Shown here: piece by piece, positions 1 to 9,369 of the stretch
How positions within the stretch are numbered: the first letter of the stretch is position 1
Layout: every line of letters starts with the position of its first letter
Assembly (NCBI GenBank): GCA_903876875.1
Contig: CAIRBT010000096.1
Location: 1-50,273, forward strand
Direction: 5' to 3'
Length of the DNA stretch: 50,273 nt
Source of the DNA: an uncultured Geobacteraceae bacterium
GTDB taxonomy: Bacteria; Desulfobacterota; Desulfuromonadia; Geobacterales; Pseudopelobacteraceae
Program-made: the position numbers and the translations under genes
Notes under the pieces: model-generated
Databases searched by the model: none
What the model saw: only the letters and a program-made list of their open reading frames with translations
Told to the model about the DNA's origin: nothing

Positions 1-2
1 CG

Positions 3-1058
3 ACCGATAAAAATATTTTACTTGACGCACCCGGCAACACATTTGACGGCCTGGTCACTGTTACGGGCAATAACATCACGGTGGTAACATCGGGAAAACT
101 TGATTTTGATACAATTTCCGCCACCGGCGATGTGAATGTTTTGGCAGCAAAAAGCATTGATCTGGGAGCCGGTTCCATAGGAGGCAGTCTTACGGCAAAG
201 AGTTCCAGTAATGATGTTATCACGGCAGTTGGAGTGAATGTGAGCGGTACCAGTAATGTTGCTCTTAAGGATGACGTGGCGGCTGCGGTTAAGAGTGTTA
301 TTAACTCCGTTTCCCCGGTAACCACTTCAGCTCCTGCTCCCGTACAACCTCCACCACTTCCCGTACTGGTGCCATCGGCACCCCTGCCTCCTCCCGCAGG
401 AAGTGGCGGGGATGCTGCCGTGGCGTCACCGGTCACCACCAGCAACACAACAGCTGTCGCTGCGGGAACCGGCACTATAGGTACCGGCGGCGCACCGGCC
501 CTCGAGCCATCTGCACCGGTCGCTGGCAGTTCAAGCGGCGCTCCCGTACTGGCGTTGGCACTGCCAGCGTCATCGACAGGTGTCAGTACCTCACCTGCAA
601 CAGGAGGTGGTAATGTCTCCACGGCAACCACAGTCGGCAGCCTGTCAACAGGTGGAGCTGCACCATCAACCAGTTCCGGCAGCACGGTAACGGATGCTTC
701 TTCCACTCCCGAAGGGAAAAAAGAATCTGTGGCTGGCAATGTGGCCGGAAAATCGTCTGCCGGTGGATTTACGGACATTAAGTCCTTTGTAATCGACTCT
801 GCTGCTAACTCAAATTTTGTGTATGCGATACCGGAAAATACCTTCACGCACAGCAATCCTAAAGCGGTGATAGCACTGGAGGTTAAAATGTCTGATGGTT
901 CGTCGCTGCCAACCTGGATGTCCTTCGATCCGGTGAAAAAGACCATTATAGGTACACCTCCAAAGGGTGTGGTTGGAGAACTAAAAATTCTCATTATTGC
1001 AAGGGATCAGTTTGGTGGTGAAGTGCAGACGATTGTGCCGATTAACATGGGTAAATAA
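3..1058 (+). CDS. C-terminal part of a TpsA-type exoprotein (two-partner secretion substrate), 5' end outside window
   Basis: The reading frame is open from the first bases of the window to a TAA at 1056-1058, so the gene starts upstream and only its last 350 or so codons are present. The first ATG in view (81) is internal. The visible protein begins with short repetitive beta-type segments rich in G, T, V and N, continues with a long Pro/Ser/Thr/Ala/Gly-rich linker (about nt 310-720), and ends in a domain that looks like a putative Ig/cadherin-type fold (about nt 790-1055, with YAIPENTF, LPTWMSFD and GTPP). That domain is common at the ends of bacterial surface proteins. The next gene, 21 nt downstream, encodes a TpsB transporter. 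The pairing suggests a secreted or surface-anchored filamentous adhesin. The family is inferred from context and composition, because the TPS secretion domain lies outside the window. Confidence 0.75.
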   Translation, partial: TDKNILLDAPGNTFDGLVTVTGNNITVVTSGKLDFDTISATGDVNVLAAKSIDLGAGSIGGSLTAKSSSNDVITAVGVNVSGTSNVALKDDVAAAVKSVINSVSPVTTSAPAPVQPPPLPVLVPSAPLPPPAGSGGDAAVASPVTTSNTTAVAAGTGTIGTGGAPALEPSAPVAGSSSGAPVLALALPASSTGVSTSPATGGGNVSTATTVGSLSTGGAAPSTSSGSTVTDASSTPEGKKESVAGNVAGKSSAGGFTDIKSFVIDSAANSNFVYAIPENTFTHSNPKAVIALEVKMSDGSSLPTWMSFDPVKKTIIGTPPKGVVGELKILIIARDQFGGEVQTIVPINMGK

Positions 1059-1079
1059 AAACGTTCATCAGGGGTTATT

Positions 1080-2771
1080 ATGTCAGTATTATTTAGAACG
1101 GTTCTCCTTGCAGTAACATTTTCGGCCACGATTGCACTGGCTGCGGATCATGTTCCCGATTCAGGTCTTCTGCTGCGCGAGAGTACGCCCCCAGTATCTC
1201 CCAAAAAACAGATGGTGATGCCGCTGGTCGAAGCTCCTGTTGGGGTGAACAACAAACCGCTAAGTAGTATGCGGGTTAAGGTTACTGGATTCCAGTTTGT
1301 TGGTAATACGGTTATGAGCAGCACCCAACTCCAGGAGCTTCTGGCTGGCGATGTGGGGAAGGAGATGTCTCTTGCTGACCTGGACGTCGTTGCTATGACA
1401 ATCACTAACGCGTACCGGGCAAAGGGGTATTTTCTCGCATCAGCCTTTATTCCCCCGCAAACACTTAAACACGATGCAGTAATAACCATCAAGATAATCG
1501 AATGTGTGCTCGAAGAGGTAACGTTACTTACTAAGCCCGAAACAACGAGGATTCCCAGGAATACTCTGCTGGATTATATTAGTCAGGTCCCAAAGGGTTC
1601 TCCTGCCATGGACGGCTCGTTGACGGAAATGGTGATGAAGGTAAATGAACTGCCCGGAATCTCCTCCCGAATACTTTTGGAAGCCGGTGAACAGCAGGGG
1701 GGTACGAAAGCGGTATTGGAAGTTACCGAAGGAAAACCCTATGGTTTCTCACTGGATACTGATAATCAGGGGAGTAGTTCTACCGGCTATTACCGCGTCG
1801 GTGCTGCATTAGAGTTGTATTCGCCGTTGCACCTGGGGGATCAATTTTCTCTCCGTGGCCAGTCTTCCACAACTGGTGATACCCAGACGGTCAGAAGCAG
1901 CTTTTCAATGCCGTTGAACAAGTTTGGAACCAAAATCGGCCTTGATTATGGTTATGTCACCTATCACCTGGCTGGAGTGTTTGAGGCTCTGAAAGGACAC
2001 GGAGATGCCCATGATATATCAATGAATCTCAGTCATCCGCTCATTAGGAACCGAAATCTGATTTTGAGCGCAGCCATATCAGGCGGAGGCAAGCTGCTCG
2101 ACGACCGGATCGACAGTACTGGTTCGAGGAATTATCGCCATACGTTTTCGTGGCAGGCCAACCTGAGTGGTGTAGAGATGGATTCACTATTGGCGGGAGG
2201 CTCTACCTCGTTTTCGGTGGGGGTTACTTTTGGTAATCTGATGGTTGACGACTCCACCGCGCGTGCTCAGGATCAATCAGGTTCCGGCTTTAACACAGAG
2301 GGGGGGTATAGCAAGATCAGTATGAATATTTCCCGTACCCAGGGCCTTCTCGAAGCACTTTCATTGTACGGAAGCGCCAATGGGCAATGGGCTGACAAAA
2401 ATCTCGACAGTTCCGAGCAGTTTTCACTTGGCGGGCCGAACGGCGTGAGAGCTTGGCGGCCTGGTGATGTCAGCGGCGACAAGGGTGCTGTTTGCAGTGC
2501 GGAGTTGCGTTATCTGATTGATACCTCACCCCTCATGAGCGGTGGCTTGCAGCCTTCACTGTTTATTGATTATGGCTCTGTCGTTTTGCATAATAGCCCC
2601 TTGACAGGGGTGAATGACAATACCCGTAACCTGGCCGGTGCCGGTTTTGGTGTGAGTTGGTTTGATACCAGCGGTTTTAGTGCGAAAAGCAGTGTGGCGT
2701 GGAAGGTGGCTGGAGATACAACGCCAACCAATAGTCCCATGGTATATCTACAGGTTATGAAAAGGTTTTAG
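1080..2771 (+). CDS. TpsB outer-membrane transporter (ShlB/FhaC/HecB family)
   Basis: The 563-residue protein starts at ATG 1080 after a purine-rich site. It carries a signal peptide (residues 1-21, ending in TIALA), a POTRA-type region (about 67-140, including TGFQFVGNTV), a second linker/POTRA stretch to about 215, and a C-terminal 16-strand-type beta-barrel rich in alternating hydrophobic residues. The segment GPNGVRAW near residue 450 matches the conserved L6-loop VRGY-like motif with its arginine kept, and the chain ends in Phe, as outer-membrane proteins usually do. Family members bind the secretion domain of a TpsA protein in the periplasm and export it through the outer membrane without ATP. 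The gene follows the TpsA-like gene by 21 nt, so the two are very probably co-transcribed partners. Confidence 0.9.
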   Translation: MSVLFRTVLLAVTFSATIALAADHVPDSGLLLRESTPPVSPKKQMVMPLVEAPVGVNNKPLSSMRVKVTGFQFVGNTVMSSTQLQELLAGDVGKEMSLADLDVVAMTITNAYRAKGYFLASAFIPPQTLKHDAVITIKIIECVLEEVTLLTKPETTRIPRNTLLDYISQVPKGSPAMDGSLTEMVMKVNELPGISSRILLEAGEQQGGTKAVLEVTEGKPYGFSLDTDNQGSSSTGYYRVGAALELYSPLHLGDQFSLRGQSSTTGDTQTVRSSFSMPLNKFGTKIGLDYGYVTYHLAGVFEALKGHGDAHDISMNLSHPLIRNRNLILSAAISGGGKLLDDRIDSTGSRNYRHTFSWQANLSGVEMDSLLAGGSTSFSVGVTFGNLMVDDSTARAQDQSGSGFNTEGGYSKISMNISRTQGLLEALSLYGSANGQWADKNLDSSEQFSLGGPNGVRAWRPGDVSGDKGAVCSAELRYLIDTSPLMSGGLQPSLFIDYGSVVLHNSPLTGVNDNTRNLAGAGFGVSWFDTSGFSAKSSVAWKVAGDTTPTNSPMVYLQVMKRF

Positions 2772-2834
2772 AACCGGACTACGTGATTTTGAATCATTGG
2801 CTCCGCATATCCCTATTGACTTTGGTGCCACTAC

Positions 2835-3752
2835 TCACCCAAAGGAGCCCTTGTCTTTTTCGTAGGTCTCAATAAATTCCTGAAGCAATCTTTCCACACT
2901 GGGCTCATCCAGGCCCAGTTGCTGGACCGGAAAGCTTTGAAGAAGATCCAGTTCCTCCGCAGACTCACGGATACCGATGCCGAACCGGTGGCAAAACAGA
3001 TCGGCAAGGGAGACAATGTTGGTGAAAGCCGCCTGGTAAGGATCGTCATTGTCTGCAACGGGGCCGGTATGGTGATCCAGCACCGCCCGGTAGAGCAGCT
3101 CGGGGAAATTCCATTTTTTTATGACCAGACCGCCAACCTCGGAGTGGGTGTAAGAGAATAGCTGCTGTTCTGCCTCTTCAAAGGGCACCCTGCTATTGTA
3201 GCAACACTCCATGACCTCTTGAAACTGCTGATTACTGACGGCATTCATGATGATTTTACCGATATCGTGGAAAAGCCCCCCGAGGAACGCCTCCTCAAAA
3301 CTTACCTGACGAACCTCCCGGGCGATGATACGTGCGGCCAGAGCCGCGCCGAAGGAGTGTTCCCAGAGCATTTTTTCTGTGAGACCGTAGGGGTGGTACA
3401 CCTGTTTCAGGGAAGCGGCAACCACCAGGCTCTTCAGGGTTGACATGCCAAGGATCATAACGGCATGGGGGAGGGTCTGGATTTGGCGTTGACAACCGTA
3501 GAACGAGGAGTTGGAAATTTTGAGAACCCGGGCGGCCACCGCCGGGTCAGAGGCCACCACCTTGGCCAACTGCTCCGCCGAGGCATTCTCACTCTCGATA
3601 AGCTGCATAACCTTAAGGGCAACTGCCGGAATGGTCGGCAGATCGCTCGCCGACATGATGGCTAATTCAAGTTCTCGGTTCATGGTTTCCTGGGTTGCCT
3701 TCCGGAGTAAGAAACGGCTCTGTGGAACTGTTAATTTTCTGCTATTATCCAT
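2835..3752 (-). CDS. HDOD domain signalling protein
   Basis: The 305-residue protein contains an HDOD domain at about residues 35-230. It begins with the typical DLPTIPAVALKVMQL segment and retains an HD pair at residues 162-163 (GLFHDIGK). HDOD proteins are HD-superfamily relatives found in signalling and cell-cycle control in Deltaproteobacteria; many lack full catalytic metal sites and work through protein contacts. There is no signal peptide or membrane segment, so it is probably cytoplasmic. It is transcribed alone and converges with the TpsB gene, with only 63 nt between the stops. No attached sensory or output domain is present, so the partner and signal cannot be read from the sequence. 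Confidence 0.88.
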   Translation of the reverse strand: MDNSRKLTVPQSRFLLRKATQETMNRELELAIMSASDLPTIPAVALKVMQLIESENASAEQLAKVVASDPAVAARVLKISNSSFYGCQRQIQTLPHAVMILGMSTLKSLVVAASLKQVYHPYGLTEKMLWEHSFGAALAARIIAREVRQVSFEEAFLGGLFHDIGKIIMNAVSNQQFQEVMECCYNSRVPFEEAEQQLFSYTHSEVGGLVIKKWNFPELLYRAVLDHHTGPVADNDDPYQAAFTNIVSLADLFCHRFGIGIRESAEELDLLQSFPVQQLGLDEPSVERLLQEFIETYEKDKGSFG

Positions 3753-3789
3753 GTACTGACGCTAATAATCAAGCACTTACCCTAAAGCA

Positions 3790-3818
3790 TTGAAATATTG
3801 TGAGATGATGTGTATAAT
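3790..3818 (+). promoter_or_regulatory. Sigma-70 type promoter of the TPR gene
   Basis: TTGAAA at 3790-3795 and TATAAT at 3813-3818 are separated by exactly 17 bp. The -10 box is perfect and the -35 box has five of six consensus bases. Transcription would start near 3826, about 30 nt before the ATG at 3857. The site lies in the divergent gap between the HDOD and TPR genes. Confidence 0.75.
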
Positions 3819-3856
3819 GCCGCCGCACTACCAATGAGGTCAAGGAAACATCTCTT

Positions 3857-5725
3857 ATGAAAATAATTCAGTCATATCTGATGCTCGCCAGTGCGGCACT
3901 CTTTTTAACCGGTTTTACGTGGGGTTTTCCCTCCGATCCCTGCAAAGATGCTCTTGATACTGCCGACAAACTGGGCACCTATTCCGATGAAGCACGTATG
4001 CGTCAGGCGGAGGCACGGATTACCACCCAGTGCCCCGACGGTGCCGCTGCTCATTTTGTTACCGCCCTTCAGCAGGAACGGGCTGGCAATAATGATACGG
4101 CCATTCAGGAGTATCAGAGGACTCTGAAGCTGGCTCCCTCTTTTGCCCGTGCCGGCGGCAATCTGGGGTTGCTCTATGCCAAAAAGGGGATGAATGATGA
4201 GGCCTCGGTCGAACTGGCCAAATGCCTTGCTTCGGTGCAGGAACCGAGCTACCACAAGGCTCTCGCCCAGATCCTGGCCTCCCAGAAAGTATACTCCCTG
4301 GCACTGTATCATTTCGGCGAAGCGGCTCAGGGGCTTCCGGCTGATGCCGCAATCCCGCTCGGAGTTGCTGATATTTACGCCGCCACCGGTCGCGTTGAAA
4401 AAGCTCTGGAAGAATACAACAGGGCACTGACCATCGATCCCGGTTCGGCAAAGGCCTATATGGGTATCGGTGCCATCAAGTTACAGCAGGGCAAAATTGA
4501 TGCCGCACTGGAGTTGCTGAAAAAGGCCGAACAGGTGGCTCCCCAGGATCGGCCGCTTCACCTGATGCTCTCTGAGTTGTACGACAAAAAAGGTGATGCC
4601 AAGCTGGCGGGGTACCACGCTCTGCTGGGAGGGAAACCACGGGTAATACCGGAGGTGCCAAAACAACCGGTACAGCCGGTGCCACCGGTGCTCAGTGGTG
4701 TTGAAAAAGAGATTTATCTGCTGCGGAAGGCGATAAAAGAGCACCCGGAAGATACGGTGGCCTATGAAAAACTGGGTCATATCTATCGTGTGGACGGCAA
4801 GGATGGGGAAGCCCTGGATGCCTATCGGGAAGCGGCTCATCGCAATAGCAGTAACAGCGATGTCTATCTCAATCTGGGGATGCTCTATGAAAAAAAATCC
4901 CAGCTTGATGAGGCCGTTGTTGCATATAAACGTGCGGTAAAGGTCAATCCGACCAGTGCGGAAGCCCGCTTACGTCTGGCAGACATCCGTTTCTCACGTG
5001 GCCTGTACCAAGAGGCGGTGGAACAATATACGGAGTTTCTTAAGCTTCGTCCCGAGAGTCCCGACATACACCTCAAATTGGCGCGTATTTTTGTCAAGAG
5101 CAAGGATTCCGCCCAGGCTCTTGCCTCCTATACGTCCGTGCTGACCTACAGCCCCAACGACAGTGATGCCAACCGTGAAATTGCCGTCATTTATGCCCAG
5201 AAGGGGGATAATGATAAGGCCATCAGCCATTTCCGCAAAGCACTTGCCGTCAAGAAGGATGACAGTGAGGCCCGGACGGCTCTCATCTCGGTGTATGTAA
5301 AAAACAAACAATACGATGAAATTACCCAACTGCTCAAAGGAGCCGTTGAATTGAACCCCGATGATCCGGTCAATCATTATAAGCTTGGTCTGATGTACGA
5401 TTTTAAAAAAGAGTATGAGAATGCCATTGCAGCCTACAAAAAGGCCATAGAACTGAAACCGGACAATGCCCGCGCCTTGAATGCTCTGGGACGGCTCTAT
5501 ATGAAAACCGGACGTCTCAGTGAAGCGAAGGCGACCCTTGAAGCGGCCAAAAAAGCGGATCCCACCATGGAAGAAACCACCGTGTTGTTGAACAACATCC
5601 GTGATGAGTTCAACCCTGAACCGCGTAAAATCACCAAAGGGAAGAAAGGTAAAGCAAAAAAAGGCAAAAAGAGCACGAAAAAGAGCAAAGGCAAAAAGTC
5701 TACCAAAGCAACCAAAAAAAGATGA
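3857..5725 (+). CDS. Periplasmic/exported TPR repeat protein with a lysine-rich tail
   Basis: The 622-residue protein has a probable signal peptide (hydrophobic residues 6-23, then PSDPC) followed by at least a dozen tetratricopeptide repeats covering nearly the whole chain. Clear repeats carry the W/Y-A-x-G-F-type consensus, such as YLNLGMLYEKK and HYKLGLMYDFKKE. A Pro/Val-rich break at about residues 268-282 separates two repeat blocks. TPR arrays scaffold protein complexes; the partner is unknown. The C-terminus is very unusual: about 30 residues built almost only from K, G, S and T. Such a basic tail could bind nucleic acid, peptidoglycan, or the acidic surface of a partner. The gene has its own strong promoter at 3790-3818. 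Confidence 0.8.
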   Translation: MKIIQSYLMLASAALFLTGFTWGFPSDPCKDALDTADKLGTYSDEARMRQAEARITTQCPDGAAAHFVTALQQERAGNNDTAIQEYQRTLKLAPSFARAGGNLGLLYAKKGMNDEASVELAKCLASVQEPSYHKALAQILASQKVYSLALYHFGEAAQGLPADAAIPLGVADIYAATGRVEKALEEYNRALTIDPGSAKAYMGIGAIKLQQGKIDAALELLKKAEQVAPQDRPLHLMLSELYDKKGDAKLAGYHALLGGKPRVIPEVPKQPVQPVPPVLSGVEKEIYLLRKAIKEHPEDTVAYEKLGHIYRVDGKDGEALDAYREAAHRNSSNSDVYLNLGMLYEKKSQLDEAVVAYKRAVKVNPTSAEARLRLADIRFSRGLYQEAVEQYTEFLKLRPESPDIHLKLARIFVKSKDSAQALASYTSVLTYSPNDSDANREIAVIYAQKGDNDKAISHFRKALAVKKDDSEARTALISVYVKNKQYDEITQLLKGAVELNPDDPVNHYKLGLMYDFKKEYENAIAAYKKAIELKPDNARALNALGRLYMKTGRLSEAKATLEAAKKADPTMEETTVLLNNIRDEFNPEPRKITKGKKGKAKKGKKSTKKSKGKKSTKATKKR

Positions 5726-5792
5726 CCCGGCATTGCCGGCTATGATTCATTGACTCTTTCCGACATCCCGACATTCGGCGACTGGAAAAATT

Positions 5793-8700
5793 ATGAAAGA
5801 TCCGAACGGCACTGACGCATATTTCCCCCACGATATTCAAATTTCCTCTCACCATTGGCGGTCCCTCGGTTTGGGACCGCTTTCAAGCGGCATTAAAGAG
5901 CGGGGCATTCCCCAAATACAGTTTTTCCGCCAGCTGGCTCTCAAGCTGAATAGCAGCCGGGCTGCCGGCGCACCGACCGTCCATGCCGGTGAGCTGAATC
6001 TCTACGCCATGCTCCAGAAAGCCTTGCGCTATCTGATTAACGGTGTTGCCCACATCGGAGATACCTCCCTGCTGATCCATGCCGTGCAAGAGGCAGGTAT
6101 AGATCCGTCCGGGGGGGCACTTCGCAGTACCGCCCAGCGTTTCGTCGAGCTGTTTCCACCCGGTTTGGTACTCACAAAGCAGGCTCCCGTTGAACGATGG
6201 GTCTCCGAAAGCATGCAGAGCCCGGCTCGCACCCACCAACTGCTCCAGGAAATGCTGCTGCTCCGTCTGGCGGCAGACAACCCTGCCATAGACAGCTTTC
6301 GGGAACTGGTTGATACCGGTGATCTGGTTAAAACCACCTCCTACGAAAACATTACCCGTGCCTTTGAACGAGCCCTGAAGGATGGGCCACTCATGGCAGA
6401 TAAGGGGTGTACGCTTCTCGAAGCACTCATGGCGGCAATTATTGCTTCTCCCTCTTCTCTGGCCGGCCAGGTTGCCTATCTTCGGGAAGAGTGGCAGGAT
6501 ATTCTCCCCCTTGACATCCTCCACGGCGTGGAAACGGCTCTTGACATTCTCCACGAAGAACAGCGTGAGCGGGGGGGAGGGGGCGGCGATGGTGCCCCGG
6601 CTCCGGTTCTTGAGTTCCGCCAGGCCGGTGCTGACTCCGGTGGTAGCTCCGCTGGCGACGGTGGAGGCGGGGTTTTTCACGGCTTTGACTATCCGGCCTA
6701 CGAACAGTTTTCGTCCGATGCGGACTGGATGTCCCACGTGGTACTGATGGCCAAGATGGTCTATGTCTGGCTGGATCAATTGAGCCGTTCCTATGGCTAC
6801 CCGATCAGCCGCCTTGACCAGATACCTGACGCCGAATTGGATCGGTTGGCCAGTGCCGGTTTTTCCGGACTCTGGCTGATCGGACTTTGGGAACGTTCTT
6901 CCGCGTCACAACGTATCAAGCAGATCTGCGGCAATCCGGAAGCCATCGCTTCGGCCTATTCCCTCTACGACTATGAAGTGGCTGCTGACATCGGCGGCTG
7001 GGAGGCACTGGCCAGCCTGCGCGAACGGGCCGGTCGCCGGGGTATCAGGCTTGCCAGCGACATGGTGCCAAACCATACCGGCATCTATTCCCGTTGGGTT
7101 CTGCAGCATCCGGATTGGTTTGTCCAGACCGATTATCCGCCGTTTCCCACCTATGAGTTCACCGGTGAAAACCTTTCCACCGACCCGGATGTTACTATTC
7201 AGGTGGAGGATGGATACTGGAACAAGAGCGATGCCGCCGTGGTCTTTAAACATTATGACCGGCGGGATGGTCGTACCCGCTATATGTACCATGGTAACGA
7301 CGGTACCAGTATCCCCTGGAATGATACGGCACAGCTTAACTACCTGATTCCTGAACTGCGGGAGGCGGTTATTCAGACCATTCTCCATGTGGCTCGTAAC
7401 TTCCCGATCATCCGCTTTGACGCAGCCATGACCTTGGCAAAAAAACATTACCAGCGGCTTTGGTTTCCGCTCAGGGGGCTGGGGGGAGGCATCCCGTCCC
7501 GGGCTGAACATGGCATGGGTAAGGAAGAGTTTGATGCCGTGTTCCCCCAGGAGTTCTGGCGGGAGGTGGTTGACCGGGTTGCCATAGAGGCTCCCGGCAC
7601 CCTGCTGCTGGCGGAGGCTTTCTGGATGATGGAAGGGTATTTTGTCAGAACCCTTGGTATGCATCGTGTCTATAACAGTGCTTTCATGAACATGCTCAAA
7701 AACGAGGAGAATGCCAAGTATCGGAAGACCATCAGCAACGTGTTGGAGTTCAATCATGAAATCCTCAAGCGGTTTGTTAATTTCATGAATAATCCGGATG
7801 AAAAGACGGCGGTTGCCCAATTCGGTTCACAGGGGAAATATTTCGGCGCCTGTGTGCTGCTGTCAACTATGCCCGGTCTGCCGATGTTTGGCCATGGACA
7901 GATCGAGGGATACCATGAGAAATATGGCATGGAATACAAACGTGCCTATTGGGATGAACAGGTTGACGAAGGGCTGGTTCGGGGGCACGAAATGTGGATT
8001 TTCCCCCTGCTGCAACGCCGCTGGCTCTTTTCCGGCTCGGAAAACTTCGTGCTCTACGATTTTAAGGTGTCGGGAGCCGTGGACGAAAACGTGTTTGCCT
8101 ATTCTAACAGAGTCGGTGAGCAGCGGGCACTGATTCTCTACCACAACTGCCACAGCAGCACTACCGGGTGGATTCGTGAGTCCGTTCCCTACCTGCTGGC
8201 CGGAGAGCCGGAAGGGGGAACCCTGGTTCGGACCACCCTTGCCGATGCCCTGTTGGCACCGGATGGAGCCGATGGCTATCTGGCGTTTCGCGATCATACG
8301 GAGGGGCTTGAATATCTTCGCTCTACGGTGGAGCTGCGTGAACAGGGGCTTTATGCCGAACTGAAAGAGTACCAATTCCATGTCTTCATGGATTTTAAGG
8401 GGATTCCCGATGATCCGGACGGCTCCTGGGGGCTGCTCCATCGGCATCTGAACGGAACCGGCATCCCTTCCCTTGAGGAGGGGCGCAAGCAGATACGGTA
8501 TCCCGACTTAAACCGTATGTTGCGTACTCTTCTTGAAACGCTCCCCCTTGAAAATGCTATTTCCGGGGAAAACCTTGCTGATATGGCAGGCGGCTTCTTC
8601 GAGTTGGCCGAAGGGGAACGGGTGCAGGGTGACCGTCCGCTGAAACCCCGAAGCGGTGCGGCACGAAAAAAACAGCTGAATATATTTCTCCATTCTGTCG

Positions 8701-9344
8701 ATGAGATTACTGTCCGGAGTCGGTTGTTTGCCGAACTGAAAACCACTTCTGCCGATGCTCGCAGATACCAACAGCGACTGATGGAACAGCTCCTCGGAGA
8801 CGGAGGGCTGCTTCTCACCCGTGCATGGCTGCTGCTCCGTGAGACAACACTGGATCCGGTCAGCTACGGGCTTGATCATACCCTGATTACCCAACTCCGC
8901 TGTGATAACGAACGAACGTGGGGTACGCATACCAGCGAACTCTTCTCTGCCCTGCTGGCGTGGTGGCGCAAGGGGGACAGGGTTGCCGGAGAACCATTGC
9001 TCAAGCAGATACAGGGACTCTTCGACCTCGAAGCGTGCCGGATCTTTCTGCGTTACCACCGGAGTGAGGGGGTTGAATGGTTCCACAAAGAGCGTTTTGA
9101 GGAACTTTCCACCTGGATATCAGAGCTGACGCTGATGGAAGAGGGGAGTGCTACTCCGTCGCCCCGTGGGGCAGTCGCCCGTTTGAGCGCGGCTGAGCGG
9201 GCAGTAGCTCTGGTTATTTCACAGGGGGCGGACGTGGGGTACCGCAGCAGGCTCTTTTTGGAACTTCCCCTGCCGGGGCGCGGCACACCGGCACCACAAC
9301 CAAAAAAACGCAGCAGACAGCCTAAGGGAGCGCGCTCCCTGTAA
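5793..9344 (+). CDS. Large GH13 (alpha-amylase superfamily) enzyme
   Basis: The 1183-residue cytoplasmic protein has a central GH13 barrel at about residues 310-760. The conserved regions are recognisable: region I SDMVPNH (D423, N427, H428), region II IRFDAA (R541 and candidate nucleophile D543), region III LAEAF (acid/base E608) and region IV MNNPDE, where D669 would be the transition-state stabiliser. Region IV is unusual because the normal histidine of the NHD motif is replaced by proline. The barrel is flanked by about 300 N-terminal residues, including a Gly/Asp-rich linker (about 262-292), and about 400 C-terminal residues that I do not recognise. Family members act on alpha-glucans or trehalose/maltosyl compounds; substrate choice cannot be read here. 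No signal peptide is visible. Start ATG 5793 has only a weak ribosome site. Confidence 0.82.
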   Translation: MKDPNGTDAYFPHDIQISSHHWRSLGLGPLSSGIKERGIPQIQFFRQLALKLNSSRAAGAPTVHAGELNLYAMLQKALRYLINGVAHIGDTSLLIHAVQEAGIDPSGGALRSTAQRFVELFPPGLVLTKQAPVERWVSESMQSPARTHQLLQEMLLLRLAADNPAIDSFRELVDTGDLVKTTSYENITRAFERALKDGPLMADKGCTLLEALMAAIIASPSSLAGQVAYLREEWQDILPLDILHGVETALDILHEEQRERGGGGGDGAPAPVLEFRQAGADSGGSSAGDGGGGVFHGFDYPAYEQFSSDADWMSHVVLMAKMVYVWLDQLSRSYGYPISRLDQIPDAELDRLASAGFSGLWLIGLWERSSASQRIKQICGNPEAIASAYSLYDYEVAADIGGWEALASLRERAGRRGIRLASDMVPNHTGIYSRWVLQHPDWFVQTDYPPFPTYEFTGENLSTDPDVTIQVEDGYWNKSDAAVVFKHYDRRDGRTRYMYHGNDGTSIPWNDTAQLNYLIPELREAVIQTILHVARNFPIIRFDAAMTLAKKHYQRLWFPLRGLGGGIPSRAEHGMGKEEFDAVFPQEFWREVVDRVAIEAPGTLLLAEAFWMMEGYFVRTLGMHRVYNSAFMNMLKNEENAKYRKTISNVLEFNHEILKRFVNFMNNPDEKTAVAQFGSQGKYFGACVLLSTMPGLPMFGHGQIEGYHEKYGMEYKRAYWDEQVDEGLVRGHEMWIFPLLQRRWLFSGSENFVLYDFKVSGAVDENVFAYSNRVGEQRALILYHNCHSSTTGWIRESVPYLLAGEPEGGTLVRTTLADALLAPDGADGYLAFRDHTEGLEYLRSTVELREQGLYAELKEYQFHVFMDFKGIPDDPDGSWGLLHRHLNGTGIPSLEEGRKQIRYPDLNRMLRTLLETLPLENAISGENLADMAGGFFELAEGERVQGDRPLKPRSGAARKKQLNIFLHSVDEITVRSRLFAELKTTSADARRYQQRLMEQLLGDGGLLLTRAWLLLRETTLDPVSYGLDHTLITQLRCDNERTWGTHTSELFSALLAWWRKGDRVAGEPLLKQIQGLFDLEACRIFLRYHRSEGVEWFHKERFEELSTWISELTLMEEGSATPSPRGAVARLSAAERAVALVISQGADVGYRSRLFLELPLPGRGTPAPQPKKRSRQPKGARSL

Positions 9345-9369
9345 CATACCTACTCAGGAGGAAACAGAG

